Assembly (NCBI RefSeq): GCF_012295525.1
Contig: NZ_CP051167.1
Span: 682,001-746,000 of the forward strand
Direction of reading: 5' to 3'
Length of the DNA stretch: 64,000 bases
DNA from: Oxynema aestuarii AP17
GTDB taxonomy: Bacteria > Cyanobacteriota > Cyanobacteriia > Cyanobacteriales > Laspinemataceae
Below the pieces are notes generated by a model. The model did not search any database, was not told the DNA's origin, and saw only the letters and a list, made by a program, of their open reading frames with translations. This document shows, piece by piece, positions 1-9,166 of the stretch. Both the position numbers and the translations under genes were made by a program. The number at the start of each line of letters is the position of its first letter. The stretch's first letter is position 1.

Positions 1-957
1 GAAACTATTGTCAACGATCCAGCGATCGCGGAAGGCGAGATCGCCTTTCGGGTTGAGCTGTTCGGCTTGTTCTCGGTAAAATTCGGCGGCAATCTCCCGA
101 GGAAAGGAATTGTCAAATTGTTCTTTTAAGCTTTTAGTTTCTGAAAATCGACCCATTACTTCGTGATTTCCGGCGGCAGTAAATAAGGGGGCATATTGAA
201 TAATTTTTCCACCTTTGTAGAGGGTTTTTATATTATTTTTTTCAAGCTGATAATGGCCGCGACCTTGTAAATTCGGGAAGAAAGCACTGCCGCGATTGTC
301 GTCAAACCATTCCGAGGCGCGATCGGGAATATTTACTAAATCTCCTGCGAGAAAGACCGCATCGACTCGACCGACCGTTTCCACGACTTTTTGCAAATTA
401 GCTGCGGTCATCGGCATCAGTTGGTGGTCGGACGTGAGCAAAATTTTGGTCGGCGTTCCCGGTGTGGGTGCGGCGGTGAGGCTGAAAATGTCGCTACTGA
501 CAGATCGACCGTCTTCGCGGGTGCTGCTGACGCGATAGGGAATCCGTTTTCCGGGTTCGAGATCGAGCAGTTTGGCTTCGTGTCGCCAGATCTGGCGGGG
601 AGTCGGTTGCAGGTAGATTTGACCGTCTTGCGTTTGCTTCCCGACGCGAGAACGAGCGTCCTCGCGGGTGCGGCTGAGTTTGGTGGTGGTGGCGCCGACG
701 GTGTGGCTGAGATCTTCGCCGTAGCTGACACTGTGAGTGGAACCGGGAAATTCGGTAAACCAGACGACGCGAATGGCGTTGTCTTCGGGAAGTTGTACGA
801 AGGGGTCGCTTAAGAGTTGGGGGGGGAAAGCCATAGGAATTGCAAGTGCTAGAACGGCGATCGAAAATAAACTGAGCCAGAATAAAAGCACGAAGACCCT
901 CAGCCGACGGAGAGAATGGGAGGGAATTTGAAAGCTTTCGGGAGTGGGAATCAGCAT
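1..957 (-). CDS. Metallophosphoesterase with N-terminal fibronectin-like domain (3' end cut by window)
   Basis: The reading frame is open from an ATG at 957 to the left edge, giving 319 codons without a stop, so the C-terminus lies outside the window. A hydrophobic segment (about residues 22-43) suggests a signal anchor and an exported protein. Residues about 50-170 look like the beta-sandwich that precedes purple-acid-phosphatase-like enzymes. The calcineurin-like part follows with TSDHQLM, AGDLVN and GNHEVMGR, matching metal-binding blocks I to III; the C-terminal histidine blocks are not visible. Block I reads SDHQ rather than the usual DxH. Likely an extracytoplasmic phosphomonoesterase or phosphodiesterase; the substrate cannot be told. 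It diverges from the next gene. Confidence 0.8.
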   Translation of the reverse strand, partial: MLIPTPESFQIPSHSLRRLRVFVLLFWLSLFSIAVLALAIPMAFPPQLLSDPFVQLPEDNAIRVVWFTEFPGSTHSVSYGEDLSHTVGATTTKLSRTREDARSRVGKQTQDGQIYLQPTPRQIWRHEAKLLDLEPGKRIPYRVSSTREDGRSVSSDIFSLTAAPTPGTPTKILLTSDHQLMPMTAANLQKVVETVGRVDAVFLAGDLVNIPDRASEWFDDNRGSAFFPNLQGRGHYQLEKNNIKTLYKGGKIIQYAPLFTAAGNHEVMGRFSETKSLKEQFDNSFPREIAAEFYREQAEQLNPKGDLAFRDRWIVDNSF

Positions 958-1244
958 GAGGTTTAAAATTGCAAATTCAGGCTCAAGCGAGAGCAGAGAA
1001 GATTTAAAATGGCCGTAAAGACGGGATCGAGAAGGTCAAGGAGGGTTGACGGGCGTCTTTACGGAGGGGAGCGAATGAACTTTCATAGTTTACAGAGAAT
1101 GTTTTTTTCGCTTTGATAGAAAAACATTTAGGGAAGATTGAAAACGGGCGATCGCCTGGAGGAAGCCAAGACGCATCGGGGAGTTTCCTGACTTGGCAAA
1201 TCCAGTCAGGGAAAGGTAAGGAAAGTGTGAAGGAGTCACCTGCG

Positions 1245-2414
1245 ATGAGCGATCCGTTTGTACTGGCGATCGGTTTGTTAAGCCAACTGCAACCCTCGGA
1301 TGCGACACCGGATTGGATGCCACAGGCGGCCAATCCGCCGGGATTGTGGTTCGCAGCTCCCCAAGCGGATGAAGATTTGGCGATCGCCGAAATCGCGCCG
1401 ACGGTCGAAATTCAGCCGCCTGAATTTAGTCAAACTTATCGTTTGGGTGCCTCTACCAATTTAGAGACGAATCATTTAGAGACGCATTATTTCGAGACGA
1501 ATTATTTCGCGGCTAATGGTTTAGAAACGAATGATTTAAAGGCCAATCATTTAGAAACACATAATTTAGAAACGAATCGTTTCGAGTATGCCTTGTGGAA
1601 ACCGTCGGCGGAACCCGTATCGCCGCAACGGGTTTCCCAAGGGAGGGATCCGGTCGAGGCGATCGCCTACGCTCGTTTGGCCGCTCCCCGTCCGGTGTCC
1701 GGTTCGCAATTGTACTTACAGCGTTGGGCCGCACTGCAAGCGGGACAGACCTATACTCGCTTACCGGGAGATAGTTTTCATTCGGCGTGGATGCAAGCCT
1801 CGCGACAGCCGACTTATGAAGATTGGAAAGAGTTACTCGCCTGTGAGGCGCAGGCAATCGCCTCCGGACAGGGATCGAATCACTTATCGATTTTATTGGG
1901 AGATTCTATCAGTCTGTGGTTCCCTCAAGAAGGATTGCCCTCGGGTAAGTTGTGGTTGAATCAAGGGATTTCCGGGGATACGTCCGGAGGGATTTTAGAG
2001 CGATTGTGGGCCTTTGCGGACACGAGACCGGACACGATTTACTTGCTCGCCGGGATCAACGATTTGCGCCGAGGATTGTCCGATAACGAGATTTTGTGGA
2101 ATCAGCGCGCGATCGTGCGCCGTTTGAAAGCGACTCATCCCCAAGCGGAGATCGTGATTCAGTCAATTTTACCGACGCGCTTAACAGAAATTCCTAACGA
2201 TCGTATTCGCAAAATTAATCAAAAATTGGCGGCGATCGCCGGGGAAGAAGGGGTGCGCTACATGAACCTCAACGCTTTATTTACCGACCGTTTCGGCAAT
2301 TTGCGATCGGAGTTGACCACCGACGGACTCCATCTCAATCAAAATGGCTATCAGGTCTGGCAACAAGCGTTACACCGGGCCGAGTCGTGGATTGCCCTCC
2401 ATCGCGATCTCTGA
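1245..2414 (+). CDS. SGNH/GDSL-type hydrolase with pentapeptide-repeat insert
   Basis: 389 residues from the ATG at 1245, chosen because AAGGAG (1230-1235) sits at normal distance upstream; an in-frame start 44 codons earlier lacks such a site. The C-terminal 190 residues are an SGNH hydrolase domain with GDSISLWF (nucleophile Ser), GISGDTSGG (Gly block), LLAGINDL (Asn block) and DGLHLNQNGY (catalytic Asp and His). Such enzymes are esterases, lipases or carbohydrate deacetylases. The N-terminal half is low in recognisable structure except for nine tandem five-residue units (1455-1589). No convincing signal peptide. Stands alone between a divergent phosphoesterase and psaB. Substrate unknown. 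Confidence 0.85.
   Translation: MSDPFVLAIGLLSQLQPSDATPDWMPQAANPPGLWFAAPQADEDLAIAEIAPTVEIQPPEFSQTYRLGASTNLETNHLETHYFETNYFAANGLETNDLKANHLETHNLETNRFEYALWKPSAEPVSPQRVSQGRDPVEAIAYARLAAPRPVSGSQLYLQRWAALQAGQTYTRLPGDSFHSAWMQASRQPTYEDWKELLACEAQAIASGQGSNHLSILLGDSISLWFPQEGLPSGKLWLNQGISGDTSGGILERLWAFADTRPDTIYLLAGINDLRRGLSDNEILWNQRAIVRRLKATHPQAEIVIQSILPTRLTEIPNDRIRKINQKLAAIAGEEGVRYMNLNALFTDRFGNLRSELTTDGLHLNQNGYQVWQQALHRAESWIALHRDL
1455..1589 (+). repeat. Nine 15-bp units encoding pentapeptide repeats
   Basis: Nine consecutive 15-nt units encode TNLET, NHLET, HYFET, NYFAA, NGLET, NDLKA, NHLET, HNLET and NRFEY. The central Leu/Phe every fifth residue is the pentapeptide-repeat pattern that forms a right-handed beta helix. 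Nine units make only about two coils, short for a free-standing helix. The DNA copies are similar enough to suggest recent tandem expansion inside the hydrolase gene. Confidence 0.75.
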
Positions 2415-2891
2415 GGGACGACGAGGGGCGATCGCCGCCTCTTGAAATCCTCGGGCAGACTCGTTACCCTAGCTTTAATTTCACGACGAGAAAAACAACG
2501 AAAAAAATACCGCCCGAAAAAGACTCTCGGCACTCAAGCCCCCAAAGTCTTTGGTAAAATACACAAAAATTTGGTCGCTAGGGTTGAGTTCGACGATTTC
2601 ACAGATCGAGTGACTCGGCTTTGGACACCAAAATAGCAAGATAGACGGTATCTAAAAATACCTCTAAAACTCTCTCCTACGAACCAGCAATCTCCTGGTC
2701 GAGTAGGACTTTAGGATGCGATCGCCCGGGATGTCTCCAGCTCGCCTCCAGCGAGCAACAGCAGCCTTCTCCCGCGATCGGCCACTCCCTAAACCCAACT
2801 TTTCTAGGGCTTGGATACATCCTCCCAGCACTCTTCCTGACTGTCTCAATTACAGGCCAAAGGAGCGGAGTAAAAAAATTTAAGAGGACTT
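2415..2891 (+). promoter_or_regulatory. Long psaB leader with potential stem-loops
   Basis: 477 bp without a credible gene. Two potential stem-loops lie on the psaB sense strand: TCCTAC/GTAGGA with an inner ACCAG/CTGGT (2675-2708), and CTCGC/GCGAG (2741-2755). An AAGAGGA ribosome-binding site ends 5 nt before the psaB ATG. I could not identify a confident -10/-35 pair or an RpaB HLR1 box. The region probably holds the promoter and 5' leader of psaB, because no psaA gene precedes it. Confidence 0.4.
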
Positions 2892-5120
2892 ATGGCAACT
2901 AAATTTCCAAAATTTAGCCAGGACCTCGCAGCCGATCCGACAACTCGTCGGCTTTGGTACGGAATCGCCACGGCCCACGACTTTGAAAGCCACGATGGCA
3001 TGACCGAAGAAAATCTATACCAAAAGATTTTCGCGAGTCACTTCGGCCACCTGGCAATCATCTTCCTGTGGACCAGTGGCAACCTCTTCCACGTCGCCTG
3101 GCAAGGAAACTTCGAGCAGTGGGTCAAAGACCCGCTCAACGTGCGACCGATCGCCCACGCGATCTGGGATCCGCAATTCGGGCAGCCCGCCGTAGACGCC
3201 TTCACCCAAGCGGGAGCAAGCAACCCAGTAGACATCGCCTACTCCGGCGTCTACCACTGGTGGTACACGATCGGCATGAGAAGCAACGGCGACCTGTACC
3301 AAGGCGCCATCTTCCTGATGGTCCTCGCCGCCGTCATGCTGTTCGCCGGGTGGTTGCACCTACAGCCGAAATACCGCCCCTCCCTGTCGTGGTTCAAAAA
3401 CGCCGAATCGCGGCTGAACCACCACCTGGCGGGACTCTTCGGCGTCTCCTCCCTCGCCTGGGCCGGACACCTGATCCACGTCGCCATCCCCGAAGCGCGC
3501 GGGCAACACGTCGGGTGGGATAACTTCCTCTCCGTCAAACCGCACCCCGCCGGATTGGCCCCCTTCTTCACCGGGAACTGGGGCGTGTACGCCCAAAACC
3601 CGGACACCGCCGAACACCTCTTCGGCACCAGCCAAGGCGCCGGAAGTGCGATCCTGACCTTCCTCGGCGGCTTCCATCCCCAAACCGAAGCCCTGTGGCT
3701 GACCGACATCGCCCACCACCATCTGGCGATCGCCGTCTTGTTCATCATCGCCGGACACATGTACCGGACGAACTTCGGCATCGGTCACAGCATGAAAGAA
3801 ATCATGGACGCCCACAATCCCCCAGAAGGCACCCCCTTCGGCGGACTGCTCGGCGCCGGACACAAAGGGATGTACGACACGTACAACAACTCGTTGCACT
3901 TCCAACTCGGATGGCACCTCGCCTGTCTCGGGGTGATCACCTCCCTGGTGGCGCAACACATGTACTCCCTGCCCAGCTACGCCTTCATCGCCAAAGACTT
4001 CACCACCCAAGCCGCCCTGTACACCCATCACCAGTACATCGCCGGATTCTTGATGGTAGGAGCCTTTGCCCACGGGGCAATCTTCCTCGTGCGCGACTAC
4101 GACCCGGAAGCCAACAAGAACAACGTCTTGTACCGGGTTTTAGAACACAAAGAAGCGATTATCTCGCACCTGAGCTGGGTATCCCTGTTCCTCGGGTTCC
4201 ACACCCTCGGCTTGTACGTCCACAACGACGTCGTCGTGGCCTTCGGCACCCCGGAAAAACAAATCCTGATCGAACCCGTATTTGCCCAATGGATTCAAGC
4301 AGTCCACGGGAAAGCCCTCTACGGCTTCGATACCCTGCTGTCGAACCCCGACAGCATCGCGAGTACCGCCTGGCCGAACTACGGCAACGTCTGGTTACCG
4401 GGCTGGTTGGAAGCGATCAACTCCAACAGCAACTCGCTGTTCCTGACCATCGGACCGGGAGACTTCCTGGTACACCACGCGATCGCCTTGGGTCTGCACA
4501 CCACGACCCTGATCTTGGTCAAAGGCGCCCTCGACGCCCGAGGTTCCAAGCTGATGCCGGACAAAAAAGACTTCGGCTACAGCTTCCCTTGCGACGGCCC
4601 CGGACGGGGAGGCACCTGCGACATCAGCGCCTGGGATGCGTTCTATCTGGCGATGTTCTGGATGCTCAACACCCTGGGCTGGTTGACCTTCTACTGGCAC
4701 TGGAAACACCTGTGCATCTGGCAAGGCAACGTGGCGCAATTCAACCAGTCTTCGACCTATTTGATGGGCTGGTTCCGCGATTACCTGTGGCTGAATTCGT
4801 CGCAGTTGATCAACGGTTACAACCCGTTTGGAGTCAATAACCTGTCGGTATGGGCGTGGATGTTCCTGTTCGGACACTTAGTCTGGGCGACGGGCTTCAT
4901 GTTCCTGATTAGCTGGCGCGGTTACTGGCAAGAACTGATCGAAACTTTGGTCTGGGCGCACGAACGGACGCCGTTGGCGAACTTGGTGCGCTGGAAAGAC
5001 AAACCCGTGGCGATGAGCATCGTTCAAGGGCGCTTGGTGGGTCTGGCTCACTTCACCGTGGGTTACGTCCTTACTTACGCGGCGTTCTTGATTGCTTCGA
5101 CCTCCGGGAAGTTCGGTTAA
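2892..5120 (+). CDS. psaB: Photosystem I P700 apoprotein A2 (PsaB)
   Basis: 742 residues, full length for PsaB. It is half of the photosystem I heterodimer in the thylakoid membrane, binding P700, antenna chlorophylls and, with PsaA, the Fx iron-sulfur cluster. The start [12 protein letters not shown] is canonical. The Fx loop [12 protein letters not shown] carries both cysteine ligands, the P700 axial histidine lies in FYWHWKHL, and the protein ends TSGKFG as usual. The lumenal loop containing [13 protein letters not shown] is longer than in Synechocystis and resembles, from memory, Oscillatoriales versions. Psa genes normally run psaA-psaB; here the upstream neighbour is the hydrolase, so psaB is transcribed separately or was moved. 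A strong terminator follows. Confidence 0.98.
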   Translation: MATKFPKFSQDLAADPTTRRLWYGIATAHDFESHDGMTEENLYQKIFASHFGHLAIIFLWTSGNLFHVAWQGNFEQWVKDPLNVRPIAHAIWDPQFGQPAVDAFTQAGASNPVDIAYSGVYHWWYTIGMRSNGDLYQGAIFLMVLAAVMLFAGWLHLQPKYRPSLSWFKNAESRLNHHLAGLFGVSSLAWAGHLIHVAIPEARGQHVGWDNFLSVKPHPAGLAPFFTGNWGVYAQNPDTAEHLFGTSQGAGSAILTFLGGFHPQTEALWLTDIAHHHLAIAVLFIIAGHMYRTNFGIGHSMKEIMDAHNPPEGTPFGGLLGAGHKGMYDTYNNSLHFQLGWHLACLGVITSLVAQHMYSLPSYAFIAKDFTTQAALYTHHQYIAGFLMVGAFAHGAIFLVRDYDPEANKNNVLYRVLEHKEAIISHLSWVSLFLGFHTLGLYVHNDVVVAFGTPEKQILIEPVFAQWIQAVHGKALYGFDTLLSNPDSIASTAWPNYGNVWLPGWLEAINSNSNSLFLTIGPGDFLVHHAIALGLHTTTLILVKGALDARGSKLMPDKKDFGYSFPCDGPGRGGTCDISAWDAFYLAMFWMLNTLGWLTFYWHWKHLCIWQGNVAQFNQSSTYLMGWFRDYLWLNSSQLINGYNPFGVNNLSVWAWMFLFGHLVWATGFMFLISWRGYWQELIETLVWAHERTPLANLVRWKDKPVAMSIVQGRLVGLAHFTVGYVLTYAAFLIASTSGKFG

Positions 5121-5147
5121 CCCTTTCGGGTTTTAACTGAATCCTTG

Positions 5148-5182
5148 AAAACCCCCTGCCCGTTTGGGTGGGGGGTTTTTTT
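5148..5182 (+). terminator. Intrinsic terminator of psaB
   Basis: AAAACCCCC pairs with GGGGGTTTT around an inner CCC/GGG, followed by a run of seven T, 28 nt after the psaB stop codon. A smaller hairpin, AACCC-tttc-GGGTT, lies right at the stop codon (about 5118-5133). Confidence 0.9.
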
Positions 5183-5277
5183 GATTTTAGAGTTCACCTG
5201 ATACCGATTTTCAAAAATAATGAGAGTTTAGAAAAATGGTATCGGGAGAATCGCCAAACTACCCGGCACCGACGGGA

Positions 5278-6837
5278 TTAGGTGGAAGCAACATAGAAAG
5301 CGATATCCTCGAATTGATACCCCAACTCCAACAAGTGTTCCTGCTCCAGATCGGATGTAGTATAAACGCGATCCATCGCCGAAGGAGAGAAAAATCGATA
5401 GACTGGCTGCGAACCGAGTGAAGAGGGTTCAGCGTAGGCTGTAAAAGCAACTCCGCGATCGACATATCCGAACTCCATCGCGCGATCTCGTTCCAATTCG
5501 GACGTCGTTAGTAAAAAATCTTCCTCGCCTGGGCTATCCAACCGATAAACGTTCTGGGCAGAAGCATCTTGCGGATTCACGGTAAAGGGAACGGATTCAA
5601 GGGTCCAACCCCGATCCACGAAGGTCTTGACTTCAGGGAAAGAAGCGGTAAAAACATGGCTCCCGGTGGCAGGATCGAACAACCGAACGGCAACGGGAAG
5701 TCCCGACTCAGTTGCCGAAGAATTTCCAGTGGGGCGCTGATTGTTGGCGATAAAATCTGCAACTCCAATCGTTCCATCTTCAAACTGAAGCAATTCAGCG
5801 TGATGAATTTCTTTCAAATATCCCAATCCCGCAATGGCAAGATAGGTAGAATCATCGGCAGAATCAATCCAGATATAATCCGTACTGCGACCGGGCAAAA
5901 TTACTGTGTCAACATCCGCATCCCCCCAGATCGTGTCATTTCCCAATCCCGGAATTAAAACATCGTTCCCACCTGCGCCATGGATCGTATCGTTCCAAAT
6001 TCCTCCCGCATCTCCAGCTAAAACGTTATTTCCTTGACCGCCCCAAATCGGCATATTTTCGGTTTGTGCCGAGAGCGATCCAGTATCCGACCATTTAATT
6101 TGGTGGTAGCTGTTGTCGGCACTGTCGCGGATAACAATATAATGAAATGTTCCATCCGCTCCTTCGGCTGGATTCAGGATTAAATCTTCAGAGAGTTGCC
6201 GCACTTGTTTCGTCCATCCATCCGGTAGGATAGCTGCATCAAACGCCCGGGCAACTTGGCTCTGTTCTAATTCCCCCGAAGCGTGCATGATATATTCATT
6301 CCCCCATCGATCGGTGACAAAATAGCGATCGAGGGGGACAGCATCAGGACTGCCCGGAGCGACCCCATTTTCATTGGCCCAAAATTTCATATTTTGTCCT
6401 TTGAAGTTGGCGGTAACTGTGACGACACCGGGCAGGGGTGTCGGCACAAAACTGCCTGCATGAAAGGAACTTTGGGCGGCTATTCCTTCATAATCCGCCT
6501 GATTGTAAGGCCACATGGTGTTGATGGCTTCGGACATGAAGGCCCAACTATATCCATCTGGGGTGGTGATATATGCGGTGCTTCCCAACGGTTCTCCCGG
6601 TGAAGCTAGGAATTGCGACTCGTTAAACTGTAGATTACGAGTTGTATTCTTAATATAGGGAGGTGAAGTTTCATAATCCGGCCACAGTTCTGAGGGGATT
6701 TCATTGTCACCGGGAATGTCAGGATCGTCGGCACTTTTGTAGGTTAACACGGGCTGGGTTGCATCCTGGAATACACTTTGAATGTTAACGATTTCAAAGG
6801 CTTCTTCCAGTAAATTCCAAGGTTGTATCGATTCCAT
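5278..6837 (-). CDS. RTX-type calcium-binding protein with C-terminal DUF5648-like repeats
   Basis: 519 residues. The middle (about 275-325) has glycine-rich nonapeptide motifs of the RTX kind, including GAGGNDVLI and GLGNDTIWG, that bind calcium in type I secreted proteins. The C-terminal 150 residues hold three copies of a module of the type VYRFFSPSAMDRVYTTS followed by LGYQFEDIAFY, which matches DUF5648-like repeats known from extracellular and cell-wall-associated proteins. There is no N-terminal signal peptide, as expected for type I export. The N-terminal 250 residues are not recognised. No transporter genes are adjacent. It converges with psaB. Confidence 0.7.
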   Translation of the reverse strand: MESIQPWNLLEEAFEIVNIQSVFQDATQPVLTYKSADDPDIPGDNEIPSELWPDYETSPPYIKNTTRNLQFNESQFLASPGEPLGSTAYITTPDGYSWAFMSEAINTMWPYNQADYEGIAAQSSFHAGSFVPTPLPGVVTVTANFKGQNMKFWANENGVAPGSPDAVPLDRYFVTDRWGNEYIMHASGELEQSQVARAFDAAILPDGWTKQVRQLSEDLILNPAEGADGTFHYIVIRDSADNSYHQIKWSDTGSLSAQTENMPIWGGQGNNVLAGDAGGIWNDTIHGAGGNDVLIPGLGNDTIWGDADVDTVILPGRSTDYIWIDSADDSTYLAIAGLGYLKEIHHAELLQFEDGTIGVADFIANNQRPTGNSSATESGLPVAVRLFDPATGSHVFTASFPEVKTFVDRGWTLESVPFTVNPQDASAQNVYRLDSPGEEDFLLTTSELERDRAMEFGYVDRGVAFTAYAEPSSLGSQPVYRFFSPSAMDRVYTTSDLEQEHLLELGYQFEDIAFYVAST

Positions 6838-6998
6838 GTTTTTTATTTGTCAATAAAGATTAGCCGTTACATTGAGGAGGAAAGTTTTTCACGGTTAATG
6901 CTCTAGTCAATAAAACCCTGTGGCTCAATTATTATGGCACATTCCTGAGAAGGTGGCAATATAGTTACATGACTTGCCTAATAAAGGATAGAGCCTCT

Positions 6999-7199
6999 AT
7001 TTTTTGATGATAATTTAGCGATTTATGAGGCTTCTAAGCTATCAGTTCCAACATCCAATCGGGTCAAAGCTCTAGGTGTTGACTCCAAGCAGAACTGGAT
7101 CGTCTAAAATCCAAAAAAGACTATGGTGTAGAAAATAATGAGGCTTTGTATCCGAAACTACCAGATCGAATTTTAAGTGCTTGGATTGAAGTTATTTAG
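6999..7199 (+). pseudogene. Fragment of a decayed unknown gene
   Basis: Two overlapping frames give protein-like sequence: one runs DDNLAIYEASKLSVPTSNRV and stops near 7107; a second, shifted frame runs through SKKDYGVENNEALYPKLPD to a stop at 7199. Together they look like one coding sequence broken by a frameshift and lacking its start. Family not recognised. Surrounding DNA (6838-7732) is gene-poor and lower in GC than its neighbours. Confidence 0.3.
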
Positions 7200-7732
7200 C
7201 GCAAACAGTGGCGAACTAATCAATAAATTCATCGATCGCATCAGCGCTAATAATCGTTAAAAATATGCTTTCTCCCAAACTGGGAAAAGGGAGAGCGGTT
7301 CAAGTGAGGTGAATCTACATTAGATCGTCCACTTTTGCAGTCTAGAAAAATAATTTGAATCTCCCAATACCTTCGATCGATTTGATGGACTGGCTCCAGG
7401 CTGTGGAGAATTGTTAGTCAATACCCAGTCTATTTTGAGTGTTTTATGGATGGGAACACTTCCAATATATGCGTCAGTTTAACCCAGTTATCGATTCTTT
7501 TGATTGATGGTCAGCCGATCGTACAAGAACTATCACGAGTAACAATTCTAAGGTCACTGCTTGAGTGTGGCTCAGATGAATTCGGCTTAATTTTTAGTAC
7601 AATGTTTTCAGTGATTTTTGTTGCTGAGCGGCCTTGATAGCCACACTCTTTTTTAGGACTTTCCTGTTATCTAAAATAGTTGCCCTGTCTGCCTTGCGCC
7701 GATCTTGTCACTTTCCGAACTCATTAGGGTTT
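7200..7732. other. Gene-poor stretch
   Basis: No credible gene. A 63-codon frame (7446-7637, +) has no recognisable motif and a poor start context. The stretch has few GCGATCGC sites and lies beside the decayed fragment, so it may be remnant foreign DNA. Confidence 0.3.
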
Positions 7733-7791
7733 AAAAAACTCCCCGTTTGCGACGCCAGACTCAAAGGGCTGGGCAAAGGGGGAGTTTTTTT
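7733..7791. terminator. Bidirectional terminator downstream of psaI
   Basis: AAAAAACTCCCC (7733-7744) is complementary to GGGGGAGTTTTTTT (7778-7791) across a 33-nt loop, giving a GC stem flanked by A and T runs on either strand. It should end the psaL-psaI transcript on the minus strand. Confidence 0.7.
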
Positions 7792-7853
7792 ATGCTTGTG
7801 GTGGGGACGATCGCCCTGGATGGCGATCGCCGATCCGAGTCAAAACAACTCGA

Positions 7854-7970
7854 TTACTGTTCGCTTTCAATGTGGATGAACAACAAGCCCATGATCACTG
7901 GGGGCATCAGCCAGCAAACAACGGGAATCAAAATCCAGGGCAGGTAAGAGGCTGCGTATGCACCGTCCAT
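7854..7970 (-). CDS. psaI: Photosystem I subunit VIII (PsaI)
   Basis: A 38-codon gene, easily missed by length cut-offs. The protein begins [18 protein letters not shown], followed by [20 protein letters not shown]. This is the single transmembrane helix of PsaI, the small photosystem I subunit that contacts PsaL and helps form trimers or tetramers. It lies 167 bp downstream of psaL on the same strand, the psaL-psaI pairing common in cyanobacteria, and ends shortly before a terminator. AGGAGAC precedes the start. Confidence 0.95.
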   Translation of the reverse strand: MDGAYAASYLPWILIPVVCWLMPPVIMGLLFIHIESEQ

Positions 7971-8137
7971 ATCAAATGTCTCCTATTTCCAATAATGAGG
8001 TTGGCAAGAGGACAATCCTCTTTAAACTTGTTAAGCCAAACGGATCTGAAAGTGCGAGTGCTATCAAGATCCAAGAATGCGGACTGGCTGGCAATTGACG
8101 ATCGCCGCCAGTTTTTTGTTAAGGCCGATCGGGTCGA

Positions 8138-8623
8138 TTAGTTGACCAATCCTCGGAAAATAGCATCGACGCCCTCGAAGTTTTCGAGCAGGAAGTAGGC
8201 GACGAATGCACCACCCATCCCACCGACAAAGAATCCGGCAGCGAGTTCGCTCCAGCCTTCGGAGGTTTTCAGGGGATCGCTTTCACCGGAGCTATCTCCT
8301 TGGAAGGAGACAATTCCATAGGCAGACATGCAGGCAGTGGCAATCAGCACTAAGGCGAGTGCGGAGACCAATCCACCGAGGTTGGCGGCGGGTTGGTAGT
8401 CGCGTAGAGGGCCGAACTTAATCCACGGTCCGATCAGGAAGTAACCGTGAGCCATGCCAATTTCTAAGCCGCGCAGTAAGGGGGAGAGCCCTTTGCGGTA
8501 GGCGGGCAAGTTGCCGATGAAGGCTCTGGTAAAGGCAGAATCGCTAATGGGAGTGGAGAGGTGTCCTACAAAGGGATCGCCGTTGTAGGGTTTGACCATC
8601 TCCAGATCTTTAGAATCGGCCAT
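8138..8623 (-). CDS. psaL: Photosystem I subunit XI (PsaL)
   Basis: 161 residues, normal size. PsaL is the thylakoid-membrane subunit that forms the oligomerisation interface of photosystem I. Typical sequence includes [17 protein letters not shown] near the N-terminus, [19 protein letters not shown] and [12 protein letters not shown], then two further transmembrane segments. AGAGAGGA lies just upstream of the ATG as ribosome-binding site. Co-directional with psaI and probably one operon. Its C-terminus ([13 protein letters not shown]) is ordinary. Confidence 0.97.
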   Translation of the reverse strand: MADSKDLEMVKPYNGDPFVGHLSTPISDSAFTRAFIGNLPAYRKGLSPLLRGLEIGMAHGYFLIGPWIKFGPLRDYQPAANLGGLVSALALVLIATACMSAYGIVSFQGDSSGESDPLKTSEGWSELAAGFFVGGMGGAFVAYFLLENFEGVDAIFRGLVN

Positions 8624-8947
8624 AATTATCGATCCTCTCTTGCTAAAAAATCTGTAGAAGAACTTAAGCTCATATTCTAAGCAAGGAGGGGCGATCTAGT
8701 CTCAAAATTGTCGATCCGCTTTAGAAAACTTCATCAAATTGGCGAGTGCGTCCCCCGTGATTTTGTTACGGGTCGGGATCGAGAATTATCCTTGAAAAAT
8801 AAGCAATTGACGACGAGCGCCACCCCTGGGTGCTGGTCGTGGGGGGGCGATCGTCGAGCGCTTTTGAATTAAGTTATGTGAATTTCTAAGCGGCTGGTTT
8901 TCATAACCCGGGGGTGCCAGGGGGTGAAATGACACTGGGGCGCGAGC
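8624..8947 (-). promoter_or_regulatory. psaL upstream region
   Basis: 324 bp without a gene. It must contain the psaL promoter; TAGAAT on the minus strand about 55 bp before the start is a possible -10 element, with no good -35. An imperfect hairpin (8811-8840, CACCC/GGGTG core) and a G-run could end transcription of the small gene at 8948-9166. Confidence 0.3.
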
Positions 8948-9166
8948 TTATTCGGGAAAATCCGGGATGACCCACTGAGGCGGCTGCATCCGTTTTTTTC
9001 TGACGGCTTCTTCGGCGATTTCGAGCATCTTATCTAAGGAAGTTTCTTCGATCAACTTGGACGCAGCTTCGGCATATTTCCGATTGGGACATCGATCGCC
9101 TAATACGCAACCGTTGACACAAGCTACGGCACAGTCGATTTGATTTTCCACGGGTTTTCCTCGCAC
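8948..9166 (-). CDS. Conserved small four-cysteine protein
   Basis: 72 residues. Four cysteines sit in the N-terminal third as C12-x3-C16-x3-C20-x5-C26 (DCAVACVNGCVLGDRC), a spacing that could hold a metal or iron-sulfur site. The rest is a predicted amphipathic helix (SLDKMLEIAEEAVRKK) ending in PPQWVIPDFPE. I recall similar unnamed proteins in cyanobacterial genomes but know no function. Single gene, upstream of psaL on the same strand but separated by 324 bp. Confidence 0.65.
   Translation of the reverse strand: MRGKPVENQIDCAVACVNGCVLGDRCPNRKYAEAASKLIEETSLDKMLEIAEEAVRKKRMQPPQWVIPDFPE

Noticed and set aside
3360-4073. Long minus-strand frame (237 codons) inside psaB
   Set aside because: Antisense shadow of the highly conserved psaB gene; composition follows psaB codons and there is no motif.
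2892-5120. Far-red (FaRLiP) psaB paralogue
   Set aside because: Neighbours are not far-red photosystem genes and the sequence reads as an ordinary PsaB.
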